DNA of 64,000 nucleotides from Monarcha castaneiventris obscurior (GCA_026261815.1 JAMPIT010000566.1:32699001-32763000); one strand, 5' to 3'; counted from the stretch's first letter, positions 1 to 15,500 are shown. Notes: generated from the letters alone by a model not told the origin. Made by a program: numbers and translations.

Positions 1-3000
1 TGGACAGACAGCCTCCCTGACAGCCTGCATCTGCCTGGGAAGGTGGGATGTTGGCACCTCAAAGCAGACAAGGGGAGTTTCAGCTCCTACAGTACAACAA
101 GTTTCAGCAGTCTAACATTTCCCTTCACCTTTTAATTTCACACTCTGAATGACTGATTCTACTGGACAGACAGAAGTTCAGGGGCTGGCAGATCTGCTGT
201 GAAAAGTTGAGTCCTAGAGAGGTTGGAGGATTGTTAAATGCCAATAGCAGAGTTGCACTGTAGGAGACAGAGGTCACCTTGAATCCAAGAGGCTGGCCAG
301 GAGTTCAAAACAGAGATCTTTTTGGGACCAAATCAGAATGAAACTTCTTTTCCTAGCTACCTTAAGAAATATTGTTTATTAAATCCTCCCAAAATATGTT
401 GGCCTATTTATATCCACTGTTGTATGTCCCTGAGGACGTGGCCCATTGGCCAGAATGCTTCCAGAGAAAACTCTGGGAAAAATTAATCTCAAGCTACAGG
501 GAAATCTGTGGAGCCAGGTTTTAGGCAGAGACTGAGGGAGCACTGTATAGCAGTGGACATTGCAGCACAGAAAAATGTCTGCATCCCCAGGAAAACCATA
601 CCTTACCCAAATACCTGGTTTTAGTCAATGATCATAGAATGACAGAGAAGATACCACTTGTTTTGAAGAAAGGAGACCTTGTGAGATTAGTTTCCCTTCT
701 CCTACCTGCAGAAAAGCAGCTGACAGATGTTTTCCAATCTTATTCTGAAAAATCACCAAGACTCAATAGTCTCATAGAAAATTGTGCAAGTCTTTCCCTA
801 TCCTCACATGAGATGGCATGTTTGCATAAAAAGTTAAATACCTCCTCCAGCTATTTCCTTGGTATTTCCATGCATTGTCATAACACAAAGTACAGTCAAT
901 GAGAATTAAATGGGTAACTTAATATTTTGAGATAAGAGCAAGAAAGTCTAGGTAAAGTTTCTAATGAAACTTCTTAATCTCAGGACTTCTGAGCTTCTCT
1001 TCTGATTTATTAAGGCTATGTTCCTGTCAGACTCTCTGACATACAGAATTTCAGGGAGAATGATGTCTCCAGGAAGAAGGAAAGGTAAGGTGATTTTTTG
1101 ATGGGAAGCTAATATCAGGGGATAAATATAGGGCACCTTCTCCTGCTTCTTGAGTTAAAAATTTCTGAGAGGCTGAACAGACTTTGCATTTTCTTAATGG
1201 AGATACATTTTTTCAATTTAAAATCCTGTGCGAGTGAAATACTGCTTTCATTGATGATCGCAGCAGGAAATCAATTCAGCATTGCACATTCTGAAATAGA
1301 TCCCATAAATTGCCTTAGTCCCTTGATTGCAGTGCAAGTCTGACAACTCACACAGCTGAGACTCTGTCTATTTAGAGAGCAGGTGGTATTCTCACTGCCA
1401 CCTTATAAGCAGAGCAGGTGAGTTTGCAGTAAAGATAGAACTGAGAGAGATCTGCTGACATCAGATTAATATAGACATTTCTTTCTTGATAATGTTTGAT
1501 TTTCAAAGGCTCCTGAGAATTTAGTGTTCAAATCTCTGTGATTCATGATGTATTATACCATACAAGGTCATTGATGTCACTGACAACTTTATGGGCAATA
1601 GCTCTTGCCATCAGATAACATTCAGGGTGTGCAAACACAGGCTGAAAACTGCATCCATTTTTGACTGTAATGTTGAAGGTCCAGTCTCATGAGCTGCTGA
1701 GAGCTCAATTTATCTTACTTGTGCTGAATTAATCATAAAGAAGAACGGGAAACATTAGACCCTTGTCTCAGAGGAACTGTCATGGTGACATTAAGGGATT
1801 AGCATTGAACCAGAGACTGCTGTTGCAGGAGCAGGGACAGGAGCTTAAATGCTGCTGGAAGCCAGTCCCGTGTCCAGGCTCCAGCAGGTGAATTCCCTCT
1901 GACTTAAGATGTACAGGCAGTGAAAATTGGTAGCAGTATGCCTAACTCATAAAGAAACCACTACATTTCACAGCCTGAAAACGTGTCAGCAGCCTCTTGG
2001 ACCTGTGAAGTTGAGCAAAATGGAGACAGGCTCCTTTTAGTTCTGCTTCCCAGTTTACTACAACTAGTGAAACATCATTGCCTGTCTCATGGCAGAAGTT
2101 TACTAAAACTTGGCTCTGAAGGAATGTTTTATCCCCTGGAATAACCTCCCCAGGAAAAATAAACAAACCTTTACAAAGTCAAACAAGCACTACAACTGTC
2201 ACTGGATCCCACATTTCTCAAGTCAAAGAGGTGTATGCTTTCAGCCCTGCTGTTTCCAAGCTACTGATCCTTACCTGATTTAAACTAATACCACAATGGA
2301 CAAGGTTATAACACTCTAAAAATGCTTTCTCCTAGGAAGGTAATTAAAGCCTCTGGAATAAGGAGTGAGGGAGCAGACAAGCCTGCAAACCTCTCCTGGT
2401 GAGGCAAATCCAACAAGGAGAACATTTAGGTGATGCACAATCATCTTTAGTGGCCCTGCTTCTCTCCAGCTCCACAGTACAAGGACTTACCTTAAGAAAT
2501 GTCAAAGCTTGCAAAGCCACAGAAAAAGCAGCACTCTTCCCTATGCTTTTCTTTAAACCTTGCAAAGGATGGACATCAAAATATCACCTACTATGCCTCC
2601 TATGAAAACATTTGCAGTTCTGTCCTGGAATTAAGCTAAAAAAATTGTTCATGTAATAAACACAGCCAGATCTCAAGTGATACAGCTTTGGAGGGATTTT
2701 GTTTTAGAAGAGATGAAAGGGTTTTCTAAGACTTTCATACATTTTTGTGGGTTTACTCCAAACCCCTGCACTTGCTTTCATAATGTCACTTGTACTTCCA
2801 AGGACAAGATGTGTCAGCACTGGGGATAGCTGTGCTCAGGACTCAGGGATGTACAGTGGCTGGACATCCAGAGCCTGCTGGAAATTGATAGGACTCCAGT
2901 AGAAAATAGGAAAGAGATGAAAGGATGCAAAATCAAAGCTGACAAAAGATGTGCAGTATATTGTATACATCTGATGTTCTTCACTGAAAGCTTTCATTTT

Positions 3001-3422
3001 CACATACTAATGGAAGAACAACATCCACTACCTCGATTTTGACATTGAGATTGGATAGACAAAGAGAAGAAGCTGCACAGATACTGCACAAATAAATATA
3101 GCACTCAATGCAGGGGAAATCTCTGTGTGTATGTGGGTGAGTGGACATGTGCATATGCATCTACAAAGGTGCCAAGTGAGCTGTTTACATACTAGAACTT
3201 CTCAGGCTGGTGTAAGTCGATGTGGCAATAGATTGTGAGGGAACTGTATCCATAATAACTTTCACTGGCCCCGAAATGGTGTTTTCAATTTTCACTGCCA
3301 TGTGGCAGCTAATGTTTGCTAATCACAGAAGACAGTAATTTGATTTTTTTCTTTGATATAATAATCTTGGAGTAAACAGCATTTGTTCCTCTTTCTTTTC
3401 CAGTCTAAAGACAGTCAGAGAG
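1..3422. other. 3' flank of ASB11, no gene recognised
   Basis: I see no exon with recognisable homology on either strand. The open frames here are short and none has paired splice sites with a known domain. In mammals ASB9 lies beyond this side of ASB11, but I could not find an ankyrin exon of ASB9 here, so it should lie outside the window if it is present. The 3' UTR of ASB11 must occupy the part next to 3423. I saw no clear AATAAA on the minus strand close by. Confidence 0.6.
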
Positions 3423-3547
3423 CTATCGATAAAGGAGGAAGTTCTCAAGAGGCTCAGGCAGGTGCAGCTTGTGGACTGTGTATAGGCAGGAGCGGCCCAG
3501 ACGCTTTCTGATACACAACCGGCACAGCTGGGCAAGGCTGGCAGGAC
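3423..3547 (-). CDS. ASB11: ASB11 coding exon 7 (SOCS box and stop)
   Basis: 125 nt from acceptor CCCCCAG to a TAG stop at 3423-3425. It encodes 40 residues forming the SOCS box: an Elongin B/C half with QLCRLCIRKRLG and a Cullin-5 half with LPEPLENFLLYR. It is separated from exon 6 by a 2.9-kb intron. Confidence 0.95.
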
Positions 3548-6500
3548 CTGGGGGAAAGACAAGAGGCAAGAATAAGCACCCTCAACCCCACCACTGGTAT
3601 GAGTCAAAGCAACAAACACCAGCAGGATTTGCAACTCAGATGAAGCGCTACATAACGACTTGCTGAAGTCAGGGAGAGTTAGATACATTATTGTTCATAT
3701 TTAATTTGTGTTGCCAAAGTTGGTTCAGCAGTTTGAAAATTGTGAGCACTAAACACCTTTTTCTAGGTGCTAGGCAGCTTTTGCTAGGCTGTTTGGTATC
3801 TTTTCTTGAGCAAATACTTAAAATACCATAATGTGTCTGCACTGGAGAGAGAGCTCCAGGATGCATAGCCCTTGCTCAGGATATAAGACAGCCCCCAGCA
3901 GTTTTGTGAGGATAAAGATAAAGGATAAGCACAGTTAATTGTTCATACATACAGAATGTGCTTTTCCCAACCACTGGTGTCTCAACAGGTACCTGCACAA
4001 GTTGTAACTTAGCCTTTTTACATGACCACAGTCTCAAAATATTTATGTTTGTCAGCCAGTCCACCAGTGCTCCTCAAAACATTTTCTTACTGTGTCATCT
4101 AATTTTATCTAAGTCTGACTGAAGGGAAAACTTTTGAAGAACAGTCTTAAAGATAGAAAGTCTTCAAAAGTTTTGTTCAAAAAGACATTGAGGGTAAAGA
4201 AAAAAAAAAAGAAACAGGGACAAAAACCCAAGTATTTTTGCTCTTCCCTTGCTGCATGTGTTTAACTCTTCTTAAAAACCGGGGAGTTGAGTGGTAGGAA
4301 AGGTGTCAGAGGACCCATCCTGGGCCATGGCTGGCACAGTACTGCCTGCAGTGGTGCTGCCCCGGTGTTTTCCCTGGTGCTGTCCCCACCACGGGTTAGG
4401 TGAGGAGCATGCCAGGCACAAACCCACTGGACACGAGGCTCCATTGGTTCTGCACCTGCAAGCTTGCACATGCAAATGCACCTTGCCAGTGAATGTGTCC
4501 CTGCCTCACCTTCGCTTTCCCCTTGCCAGGGCTGCTCCAGGTGGAACCTTTACACCTGCCCAAAGGTGCTCGGTTTTTGAGCCCTCTCTTGCCCTTCCAC
4601 TCCAGTTTCTGTCCAAACAGTAGCAATCACAGCAGAGTTTGACAAGTAATGGGCAGAGATGTGGACTTAAAGGCCTGTCCTTATATCTTATGGGTAAACT
4701 TCATAACCTGTGCTTTTACTACAAGAAAATTTAGGAGTTTAAACAGGCTGATACTATCCCCTCTGAGAAGAAATAAATGGAAAAATATGGGATATGTAAA
4801 AAAGACCATTTGTACAACTGTCACTGGAAGTGAAGACAGAAACTACCATCTCCTAAAGCACTTAGTAAAACAGACACATTTTATATTTCACATCACTTAA
4901 TAGCTAGTGAGAGGAGCAATTAAAGGCACCCATCTAAGTAACCACAGTGGAGAAGTTGGGGGTAGAAAAACTCTTTAGCCTGGGGTAATTATTTCAAACA
5001 GAAGGACCTCAGAAAACAGAAGTAGGGGAAAAGGGTAGTTTCATGTTAAGCATAGCAAAATATCTAAAAGTGGGACTGAGGGTGAGGAAACTGAGGAAAC
5101 TTCATGCCTGAAAAACAAAGAGTCAGCAGGAACTGAAATGCCTCTAGAGCCTCTCTGACTGCAAGGGAGAAGAGAGTGACAAGCTGAGAGTGGAAATCAA
5201 GAGAAAGTTCAGGAAGATAAAATTATTAATATTAGGCTATTTCTTTATCTACACAAACTGATTTACACAGGGCAGCGGTACCTGGACATTTGGCAGCCCT
5301 GCCACATGAGCAGTCTGCCACTGAGCCCTGAGCAACTCAGATATGGGGACAGCAGTCACACAAGGTGAGAAGCATTCAAACAAAAGTCCTCCCAGAAGGT
5401 TCTAGACATGACAAATTAAAGCTCTGCATGAAAAGTCATGGAGAAAGGGAACAGGACAGAAGGATATTAAGGCAATGTTTCATTTTCTCCATAAAGCCCA
5501 CCTGTGTTCAGAGGGTCAGCACAAAGCCTATGTGCAACACTGACATTTATTAATTTGCCATGCAAGAGCCGTTTGGAAGTGGGCTCTTGGTGCACATCAT
5601 GCTTTGGTCCTTGGTGGGCTGTGAGCAGGCTCAGGAAGGTGGGAGGCTGCACTGCATGGGTGGAGCAACATTCACCCTCCACCCTGAGAGCCTCAGCGGT
5701 GCTAACAGGGTACCAGTGAGGGAGCTGGGAAACTCAGAGATTAGAGGAGCAGGACACTGATTCAGCAAGCCCATAGCACAGGGATATTGCTATTGGATGC
5801 ATCAAGTTCTGGCCAAATGTTGTGCAGGTGAAAATGGCACAAGAGGATCGTGATTCATTTCTGCTCAGAGATTTCTTCCAGTAAACTGGAAAGATATTAA
5901 ATTGCAGGAAGCCTGGAGGTAAACAGCAAAGTGCTGTTCTGTGCTGGGATTGCAGCCCCATAAACCACATGGAAGGGCTGTGAAGCTGAAGAGTCACCTG
6001 GCAAAGAGCTCTGCTTTCTCCTGGCAACCAAGGACACACTGACTCGTTGAGCCATGGTGCAAGGCTGAACATTGGATGGTGGTACTAAAATATTATCTAT
6101 TAAGAAACTTTCATGGCAGTTTTTGACCCTGAGTCCCGCTAGGTAAATATGTATGATTTTCCTTCAGTAGATAGGAAAAGAAAGCACAGAATAACTGACT
6201 GATTTACCACTAAAACCGTAGCCCCAGGTGGCAGATCTAGCAACAAAACAGATTTCTGTGTCATGTGTTGCAGGTTTGAAGGCAGCAGAGAAAGTAAGAG
6301 AACTTACATAGAGCATTACTTATAAAAGCAGTTAGGAAAATCTACTTAGTTAAAGAATATAAATACTGCTTTACTTAAAAAATAATAAGAAGAAAGGAAA
6401 CCATTACCTTCCCGAAGCAGAAGTGCCTGCTCCACTTTGCTGTTGGGCGTGGCAAGATCCAGGGCACATTTGAGGTCAGCATTTCTGCATTTTGGGTTAG

Positions 6501-9500
6501 CACCATAGTCTGTCAGCAAGACAACAATCTCCACACTGGATTTCCTTGCTGCCACGTGCAGGGGGGTGTCTAATCGCTTCCCCATGTTCACATTGGCTCC
6601 TTGGGTGAACAAGAGCCCTTGGTTAGATCTGAAAGGCAGCTGGAACTGTCCAAACCTGCATCACACAGGCTTCCACCATAGCCTCAATAAATGAAGGGGA
6701 TGGATGGCACACAGGACTCCCCCACCTCCCAACAGCAGCTGTGCCAAGCTCATCAGGTCAAATACCTGCTCTGTAAGAGTCCTCTGGGCCACCAAACCCT
6801 GTCTGTGATGCTCAGAATTAAGCAGCTTGACCTTCAGCCCCAATGCATGTTCAAAGCCTACCATATGCTCTTTAAAATTGTTAATAGCATAAAATCTAAC
6901 ATGGATTATGTTAATTTAATTGCCGGGGAAAAAAAACCCCAACCTTTAGGTATCTCATTGTAATAACTCTGGAAGCACAGCAAGCAAAATGCTTGCCCCA
7001 GGCTGGCTGGGCACAGCAGGGCCACACTTTGAGCAGGTGTAAGTCAGCTAATGCACACTGACAGCAAAAATTTATGCTAGTTCATAGCCTGTGCCTGGAC
7101 CTGCAGTGATTATTTTTCCGAGCAGCTTTACTGCTGCCCTCATCATCCACTGAGGAGTAGGTGAAGTTAATGGTTCTGATAAACTGCTATGTTAAGCAAG
7201 AGTTGATTTTGGTCAGTAATATTAGCCAGCATTTTCTGTGCTTCCTGTTATTATGCTAGAAAATGAAAATAATTCTGTTTTCACATTCAGATAGCCTCAG
7301 GGAGCTGTCTGTAATAAAGAGGGCTTTTTACTTAGGAAATCATAATTTCTTCATCAACACAGGGGAAATTTTAATGGCCTCAAATGAGTCTCACAGACTC
7401 ACTGCCCAAGCAACTCTTATGGAAATAACCCACAGTGTTTTAAGTGGAGAGGCAGCTCAGAGAGAGCAATGGCATTGGCTTACAGCACCATAGCTCACCC
7501 CTGGCCCCTTTTCCAGGTGTACCTAGCTCCAAAAGCTTCTTGACGCAGTCTGTCCTCTGGTAGGTGCAAGCCATGTAGAGAGGGGTTCCATGCTGCTGGT
7601 CTTCTTGGTCAATGTCCACCTCGTGGGCCAGAAGGGTCTCCATGCACTCCCTGTGACCTGTGGAGGCAGAGCTGTCACTGAATTGCTGCAGAGCAGAACA
7701 CACCCAGACACACCCGTGAGGGCACAAGAGCTGTGAAAAAGCCAAGCCTATTTATCTGTACTGATAGGTTTTTGAGGTTTTTTTATACTTTGTCAACAAC
7801 AAAAGGCACATTTGTCACGTAGCTATTGTTGGCTCTGCTCACACCCTGAACGTCACCTCTCTTGATGGCTTCATGGATGGGCGAAGGCAGGTGGTTCCCT
7901 GGCTGCACCTTGGCTCCGAATTCCAGCAGCACACTGACACAGGCTGCACTGCCACTGCAGCAGGCATTGAACAGAGGAGTGATCCCATCGATGGTGACTG
8001 CATTGACCTGCAACGGCAAGACACACTCGGGATAATCCGATTTAAGAGGAACGCCCCTGCAACATGCCTCCTGTGCACACCAGAAGTGCACCAGAGTGAG
8101 ACTCTTGTCTTGTGTAATTTCAGGAATTATTTTATTTACAACTTCCTGAGTTATATGTTGTGACATAACGTATATAACATTCTCCTTTGATGTCTGCCCT
8201 CTTTCCTGCATAGCTAGTGCCATAAGGCAGAGACCCTGCCTGCTATGAATGCTCCTCCTCGAGCTGCTAAAAAATGCAATTTTTTATTCTTTCTTTTTTT
8301 TAATGTGAAGAAGTTGAGTACCTTCATGATTGTTTAGTTTGCACCAGCCTCAATGTGGAACGAAAATGGCTTTGCTTTTTAAATGAAAACATTTACTTTC
8401 CATTTAATACTTTCACCTGAAAACATGTTTCCAGCAAAAGCCAGAAACATAACCCCAAACATAAAAGGAGTTTGAAGGAGTTGATATGTGTGTGTGTCTA
8501 TGCAAGACAGAAAATTTTGTTCTCTGACTTCTGATGTAACGACCTGGCAAGAACCACTATTGCCATTCTCCATTGGGACAGCAGAGCTGTAGATCACAGA
8601 ATCACAGAATATGCTGAGTTGGAAGGGACTCCTCGGGATCATGGAGCCCAACTCCTCGCCCTGCACAGGACACCCTGAGAATCACACCATATCCCTGTTT
8701 ATGCTATGTTTAACTGCATAGCAAGCCCTCAGGGGCAATTTGTGCAGCAAATCTCTAATGCTGCATACCTCCAGCTCTGTGGCACACTGGAGAAGAGCAA
8801 TGGATTATGCAAGCACGTGCTAATTTGTACAATTTCCACTACCCTCACCTCCTCCCAGTTTCATCATGCAGGTGTGCCTGGAGCTGCTGGAGGCACCGGA
8901 GGTCTGTTGACTGTTTTGGTGCTGCTTGGTTTCTTGCCATATAAACTGTACCTGAAAACCCAGCTGACATAAAAATATTCTTATATATTTCATCCATTCC
9001 TTAATCTCCACTGTGAACAGGTATTCTGCCTTAGGTTCAGCTGTGGGAATTGTTATTTTATTAGCAGATAAAATATTTTATTGCTTCAAGCACATCCATT
9101 TTTACTTACATGAGACTCCCAAACCATCCCATAGAAAACCAGATGTAATTCCAGTGATCATTGCTGAGGGGGGAGGGGGAGGGTAAAGGCGCAAGTTACT
9201 TTCTTCAAGGTTGTTTCACTTAGCATCTTTCATTCCTTTTCCATCAGCACACAAAGGGAAAACAAAAGAGAATAATGGGATGATACAAGGGGGAGACAAA
9301 TCTATAACCCAGGGAAACAGCACACTGTTACATTTTTCCACATTTCTGTCTGAGATGTCCACCTGCATCTTGGCCCTGCCACATGGACAGCCCGTCCAAC
9401 ATCCCCATTGCTGCAGGGAGCGCCAATCATTCTCCAGGTGCCCCTGTCCCCACTGGCATCCCCAGGACTCACCTGGGCACCGTTTTCCAGCAGCACCTTG

Positions 9501-12500
9501 GCGCAGGCGACGTGGCCCCCCAGGCAGGCCTCGTGCAGAGCCGACACACGGTCTGTGGTCACCAGGTTCACGTTGAAACCCTGCAATGTGGGACCAGGGG
9601 TGTGAGGGGAGAGCCCTGCCCAAACCACAGCTCTGCCAGGCTGGTGCAGGTGCCCATGGCAGGAGAGTCAGGTCAGTGGGTGTGTGTCTGGGGAAAGTGC
9701 TCCGGTGGGATTGGTGCTGTCAGTGATTCAGTTCTTGCCCCCAAAAACCACAGCTGTGATGGGGTTAAAGGGGAAGCAATAACAAGCTATGCCTTCTGTT
9801 TCTAGTTCTTTACAATGCACTGTCAACTGCAGGAAAGACATCACATTTCTTTAACTTATAAGGGTGGCATTCCCTTCCCTACTAAGTCCTGCACCAGGAG
9901 CTACAGCTGGAGGTATTCACCTCCCTGAATGAGGATGCTTCTGGCACAGGTATCTGCAGCTCAGCTGGAGCTGGCCGCTCCTTCAGTGGGGAGAAACAGG
10001 CTTCCCTAGGACATGATTCATCCTGTGCTAAAGCAGCTCTTTCTGGTAGGGCAGATGAACTGTGTCCTAAAAGTCCTTTCATTGACTACATGGGGTACCC
10101 AAGTATTTCACTCAGAGGTAGTAAGTACCTGGTAAACCTATAAGAGAAATGAGTCAAATCCCACCCACAAATCAGTTCCTCTTATGTGACCATCCAGGAA
10201 ATGTTTTACACTGGAAGAAAAAACAGTGATTTAAAAATGCCTTGTTACAGGTATTTCCCTAATTGACAGTTGCCATATCCCTGCACAAAGAAAAACCAGA
10301 GATATTCACAAAGGAGAAAACTGTTGTCATATGTTTTCCTCTAAATGAAACTAAATCTCCTGGTAATTAAGCTTTTACAACCACATGTGAGAACAGGCCT
10401 GGGAGCAGCTCCGTTTTCTGCTTGATGTCATATTTTGAAGCACAGTTGGTGTCCGCCTGACGTGCTATAGACAGGGCAGCTCACGAGATGGCAGCAATGC
10501 GCTTTTTGGTACACGGTACCCAACGCAATGGGCAGAAAGGAGTACCTGGGAGCAACATCACACGGCAAAAAAGCAGTCCTGGCGCTGTATTAAAAGCAAC
10601 TACTGTAGTCACTTCAGGGTAAGCATTATATGACAGAAAAACAATCTTCTTCAATCATGTGAAAATGTTATTAATGTAAAAATTGTTGTTAAAATTTCTC
10701 ATGCATTACAATGGTGCTAGGGGACTAGATAAAACCTTGAACAAATAGAGATTATTCCATTTTCTAATTGTATGGTTGTTTCATACTTAGTGATCAGCAT
10801 ATTCCTTCAAGATTAATGTCTTCTAGAGACTCCTAATAAGGAAACCTATTCTCAATCATTATTCGTATATATATATATATTTAACAAATAAAACTCAGTC
10901 ATTTCAAGTGAAAGAATAAGCACTGATACCTTGAGAAAAAGAGCAATTCCTTTCATTACAAAATGGAGAATAAGTCGTAGATCTTACAATGGCTGTTTAC
11001 CTAACGTCACTCATGTTAAACCTTGTTTTTGACGTATGTGAAAAAGCAAACTCTTTTTTCAGCCATTGAAACAGGCGTTGGTGAGTCCCTGAGCTGTTTT
11101 AAACCTCCAGCACAACATCGCCTCCCCATGTCCAGGCATTCCCTGTGGAGCCAGAGCCTCACAGGCTTTCTTGAAAGCTATGGTGCTGCAGTAAAGACTT
11201 CTGAGTGTCCCACAAATACTCAAGTACAGCCCCATACTTAATTTCAGGCTAGTAGTGTAACTATATTGGAATCAATGAGCAGCAATTATGCTGCTCCATG
11301 AATATCTGCATCCCTACATTTATTAATCCGTGGTGGCTCAGCCCCAATTCAGGCTCTACAGACTTTGCTGCCTTGATCTCTTCATCAGCAAGGACTCTCA
11401 CTCTTTACTCCCAAAATTAAATGTCTTCAGGAGAAAGAGAAAAGGTGGATTAACTAAATGATATAACCACACCGCTGGGTGCTTCTTCAGTGTACAACCA
11501 TGGACAGTGCATAGCCAGGGCATCTGGTGAATAACCACAACACTGGGTGCTCCATGAAGCAGGTGGTGTAAAGTCAGCATAAATTAAGATTAGAGGGGTC
11601 AGAAAACCATCAAATCCCTGAATGAATAAAGCCTCTTTCTTTTTAACCCTAACCTTCATCACTTCCTTTTCCATAAAAATCATTTTATTTCAGCAGGTGA
11701 AGAAAAGAGAGATCAGAAAATGGGAGGGCGAATACTGTCTGTAAACACCATCTTTTTTAGCTGCTGCAACGTCTCAAGAGATGTCTGGAGTGGAGGCTTT
11801 CACACTGGCAGCTCCACTCCTTGAAGATGTTGTCCATTCGAGCTGTGGCCTCTCTGGTTAAAATTATTTACCTTGACTATAAAAAAGTCTGATGGCCAAG
11901 TCAAAAGCTTTATGCTCAGGGAATTAACTTCCCTGCAGTTGCCATGGGGACAAGAGGGAGAGTGGAACAGTTCCCTGTTCATGCCACATGAGGACACTGA
12001 GTTTAAGCAAAGGTGGTAAGGAAGATGGTTGGCAGAGCACAAAGAACCATAACCTATCCCTTTTCATAAGCAGCTTCTTGTCCTTTCTTAAGTATTCTGT
12101 CCTCCTCTCTTTCTTTTGCCTCAATTCTCAGCTCCTTTTGGAGCAGAGGGTTTCAGGCTGACTTTCTAAAAAGCAGGATACACTTTTACCACTTTTTCCT
12201 GTTTGTTTTTTTTTTTTCAGCAGCCTACATATATATATTTATTGTCCCTATTCTCAAGCCTAGTGGCACAATCCATCATTGAGAAAGAGCACAAAAATCA
12301 CCATTTATTATATAGCAAGCTACAAGCTGTGATAGTCTTTGTCCCAGGCTTGTCCCCGGACTCTTAACTAAGCAAACTAATACATGCCCAGAGGTGTTTG
12401 TGCTGATATATTATTCATACAGCCATATTTCTCATGCCCTCTTGCAGTCTATTATCAGCTCACCAGCCCATAAATGCAGTTCATGTGAAACCACCCCGCT

Positions 12501-15500
12501 TCCCAGCCTTTTCTTTACTTGTGGGCTTTTACCTGTGCAATCAGGGTTTTCAGAGAGAGAAGGCGTCCCTGGAAGGCAGCATCATGAAGGGGGGATCGGT
12601 CTGCCCAGCTGCCTGAAACAGCAAATGCATGGAAGCTAATTCAGGCATGCAGCAAAAGCAGATCTTGGGAGGACAGGGGAAACACAGCCACGTGTAAATG
12701 CAGATCAGACTGAAATCAGTGTGGGCTCAACAGTGAAACTGTTTGATGACTTGATTTCAGCAGAGCAGCTGAGGAGTCAGCAATCCTGAGAAAGCTGGCT
12801 GCTCACTAAGGGACCTAAACAAAAGCTTCTTGGCTGAACTTTTAAAAGAACAGCTAAAAACATGTTTCATCAAAGATCATGAGTTTAGTGCTGATGGGTA
12901 TCATACAGAGACTTCAGAGCCCTGCAATTCTCCTACTCAAAACTGTATCAGCCTCCACCTTTCCTAGGGAGCTCTTGTCACAAATTGCATCCCAGCTTCT
13001 CTGACACTTTGTTAAGAGCCTCATAGAAAGGATGACTTGTCCATCAAATGAATTCTGGCATGTCCTTGGCAGTTTTATTTCCTGAACTGACAATTCCAGA
13101 AATAACATCCTCCCTCTTAGACTACCATGTAACAGGTTTAATCATCCTCTTCACCAAAAGATTTTAGAAAATACATGGAAAAACAAATTCTGCCTGAAGG
13201 CTTTACTTTTCTTCTTTAATAATTTTGAGATGTTAAACTGTTCAGACTCCTTCACATAGGCTTGCTTGCCCTTTTCCTTACCTTAATTTATTTATGTGCC
13301 AAGAAAAATAATTCTTTAGCCTAGCTAATACCTACAGGCATAGACATTCAGCTCAGGTTAAATCCCTGCCACTCATGTAGAGAGCAAATTTACTTGTCCT
13401 ATATTAAAATTTATAACCATACTGTGACACAATGTGTATAGTAAGTTTTTCTCCAAAGGCCAGCTGCATTTCCAGTGCCACAGGACAGAAGCAATACCAG
13501 TGTTTGCATTCATGCTCTGTTGTACAGCAACCCCATGGGCACTGTATTTGAAACCCTTGTCCTGTTCAATCTTTTCAGCTATGCCGCACACCAGAGAGAA
13601 CGGAAAGGGTGCTTTATCTCCATTTCAAGCGTTACCCAAGGCAGGGAGAAATCAATGGGAGGCACAGACGCATCCATGGGGACTTGAGGCCAAGGATACA
13701 GCAGAAGTTTCACCCTTGGCCAAAGGAGTCTCCTTTTGTTACCCAAGGACCAGGATGCACTTCAGCTATTGGAGCTACTGTTTTAACTATAGTTATTACT
13801 TTTGTTTCCATTTCTTTAAGGAGCACTTCCTGGGCTCCTAGGGCAGGAAACTGGCACGGAAAGGCCAGCTGGCACAATATATGGCAAGGTTCTGAAACAC
13901 ACATCAGTCAAAATGATGGAAACAGTAACCAAGAAAAATCTTCCTGAAAACATCCAAAATACCCCACACCTCTCATCATGCTGGTGACTGAAATAGGCAA
14001 GCTCAGTTCAGAAAGTCAGAAGACATTGCAAGCGACAAAGTCCAGAGCCTTTATACAGCAGGAAGATTCAGGAGGTACTCAGAAACAGAGCTACAGGGCC
14101 TCATTTAACCTTTAAGCAGAGTATAACACGTGCGAGTGCCTGTTCTCACATGCATTTCCAGGGCATTTCCAATGCATGTGTATGCACACACAGCCTCAGG
14201 ACAACACACACGGCTGCACACTTCCACCCCAGCCACACAACCTACCTCCCTGAAACGTGTGGCAAATATAGTTCCCGTAGGGGGCACATCTCCCTGTCTC
14301 AGCTGGGAGTGACATGACTGAAGGTGCTCTTTCTAAATGCCTACGGATAAATGAAGCAGCCCTGCTGCTGCTGCGCTACTTCACTGCAAAGAAAAAAGGT
14401 TGTGAAACTCTGGCTGTAATATGATACAGTGCCCCAGCAACAACACCACATGATCTTACATTTTGTAAGATTATCCTTAATGGCTTTCTGCAAATGGCAA
14501 CTTGCAGATAAAAATATGTTACAGCCTGCTGAATTTCAAGGTACCTCAAAAGGAACCTAAATGAAGGAAAAGCAGCTGTTCACCACGTGTTGGACTATGA
14601 TTGCATAAAGGTGCTTGGAAAAAAATGACAGTAATAAATTATTGGAATTATATCCTAGAGAATAAAAGATAAGTTAATAACCAAGACACGCCTTTAGATA
14701 TACAGGCTTCATAAAGGCTTTGTCAAAAATGCTTGGCTGCAGTATTTCTCCTGGCCAGATCTTAATCTCCCTGCTTTGGGTGGCCATCCCACACCATCTG
14801 TGTTCTGCTACTGTTCGTGTGCTTGTTTATGATGGCACAATCCATCATGAAGCAAGTGCCCAACAAATGAGTCACATAAAAATGTGATGTCACAATGCTG
14901 ATAAGAATCTTCAGCTAGGAAAATAAGCCCTCGTTAGCAGTAAATTTAAAATACTGTGTCATTTTAATTAGTGGAACTAACAGGCATGCAAACACATGCC
15001 TATTCATTATTATGGCAGTGATGTGAAGGACTAAGATCACTAAAAAAAAAAAAAAAACCAACAAAACCATGACCTACAAAGCCACCTATGAAATACAATA
15101 TATTCTTGTGCTGTATATTTTTCAGAACAATTTTAGTTGCATTCATTTTTATCATCTGATTTAACAAAACAAGGATCCTTGGCTTGGATTCATAAAGTCA
15201 TTAGTTATATCCTCCTAGCATCTTCTTTCAGAAAATTAATGTGCTAAAACTTTTCCCTAAATATTCTCTGGCATTAAAACTGTGTGTTTAGTAAAACCAT
15301 CTGTAACCACTGATAAAGAGTACCTTGCATCTGAGAACAATGTTTTTGTTTACTATAGTGCCTTGAGCAAATGTTGTCCTCATTCTAGCTGGGTAACTGC
15401 TGGAGTCTCATATTTTGCACACCTAAATCATGCCAACACACACTGACACTGCAAAGACCCCAGAAATGGGAGGCACTTAAGGTTAAAACATTTACCCATG

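Noticed and set aside
1..3422. ASB9 exons expected downstream of ASB11
   Set aside because: No ankyrin or SOCS-box coding sequence could be read on the minus strand; only short unrelated frames.
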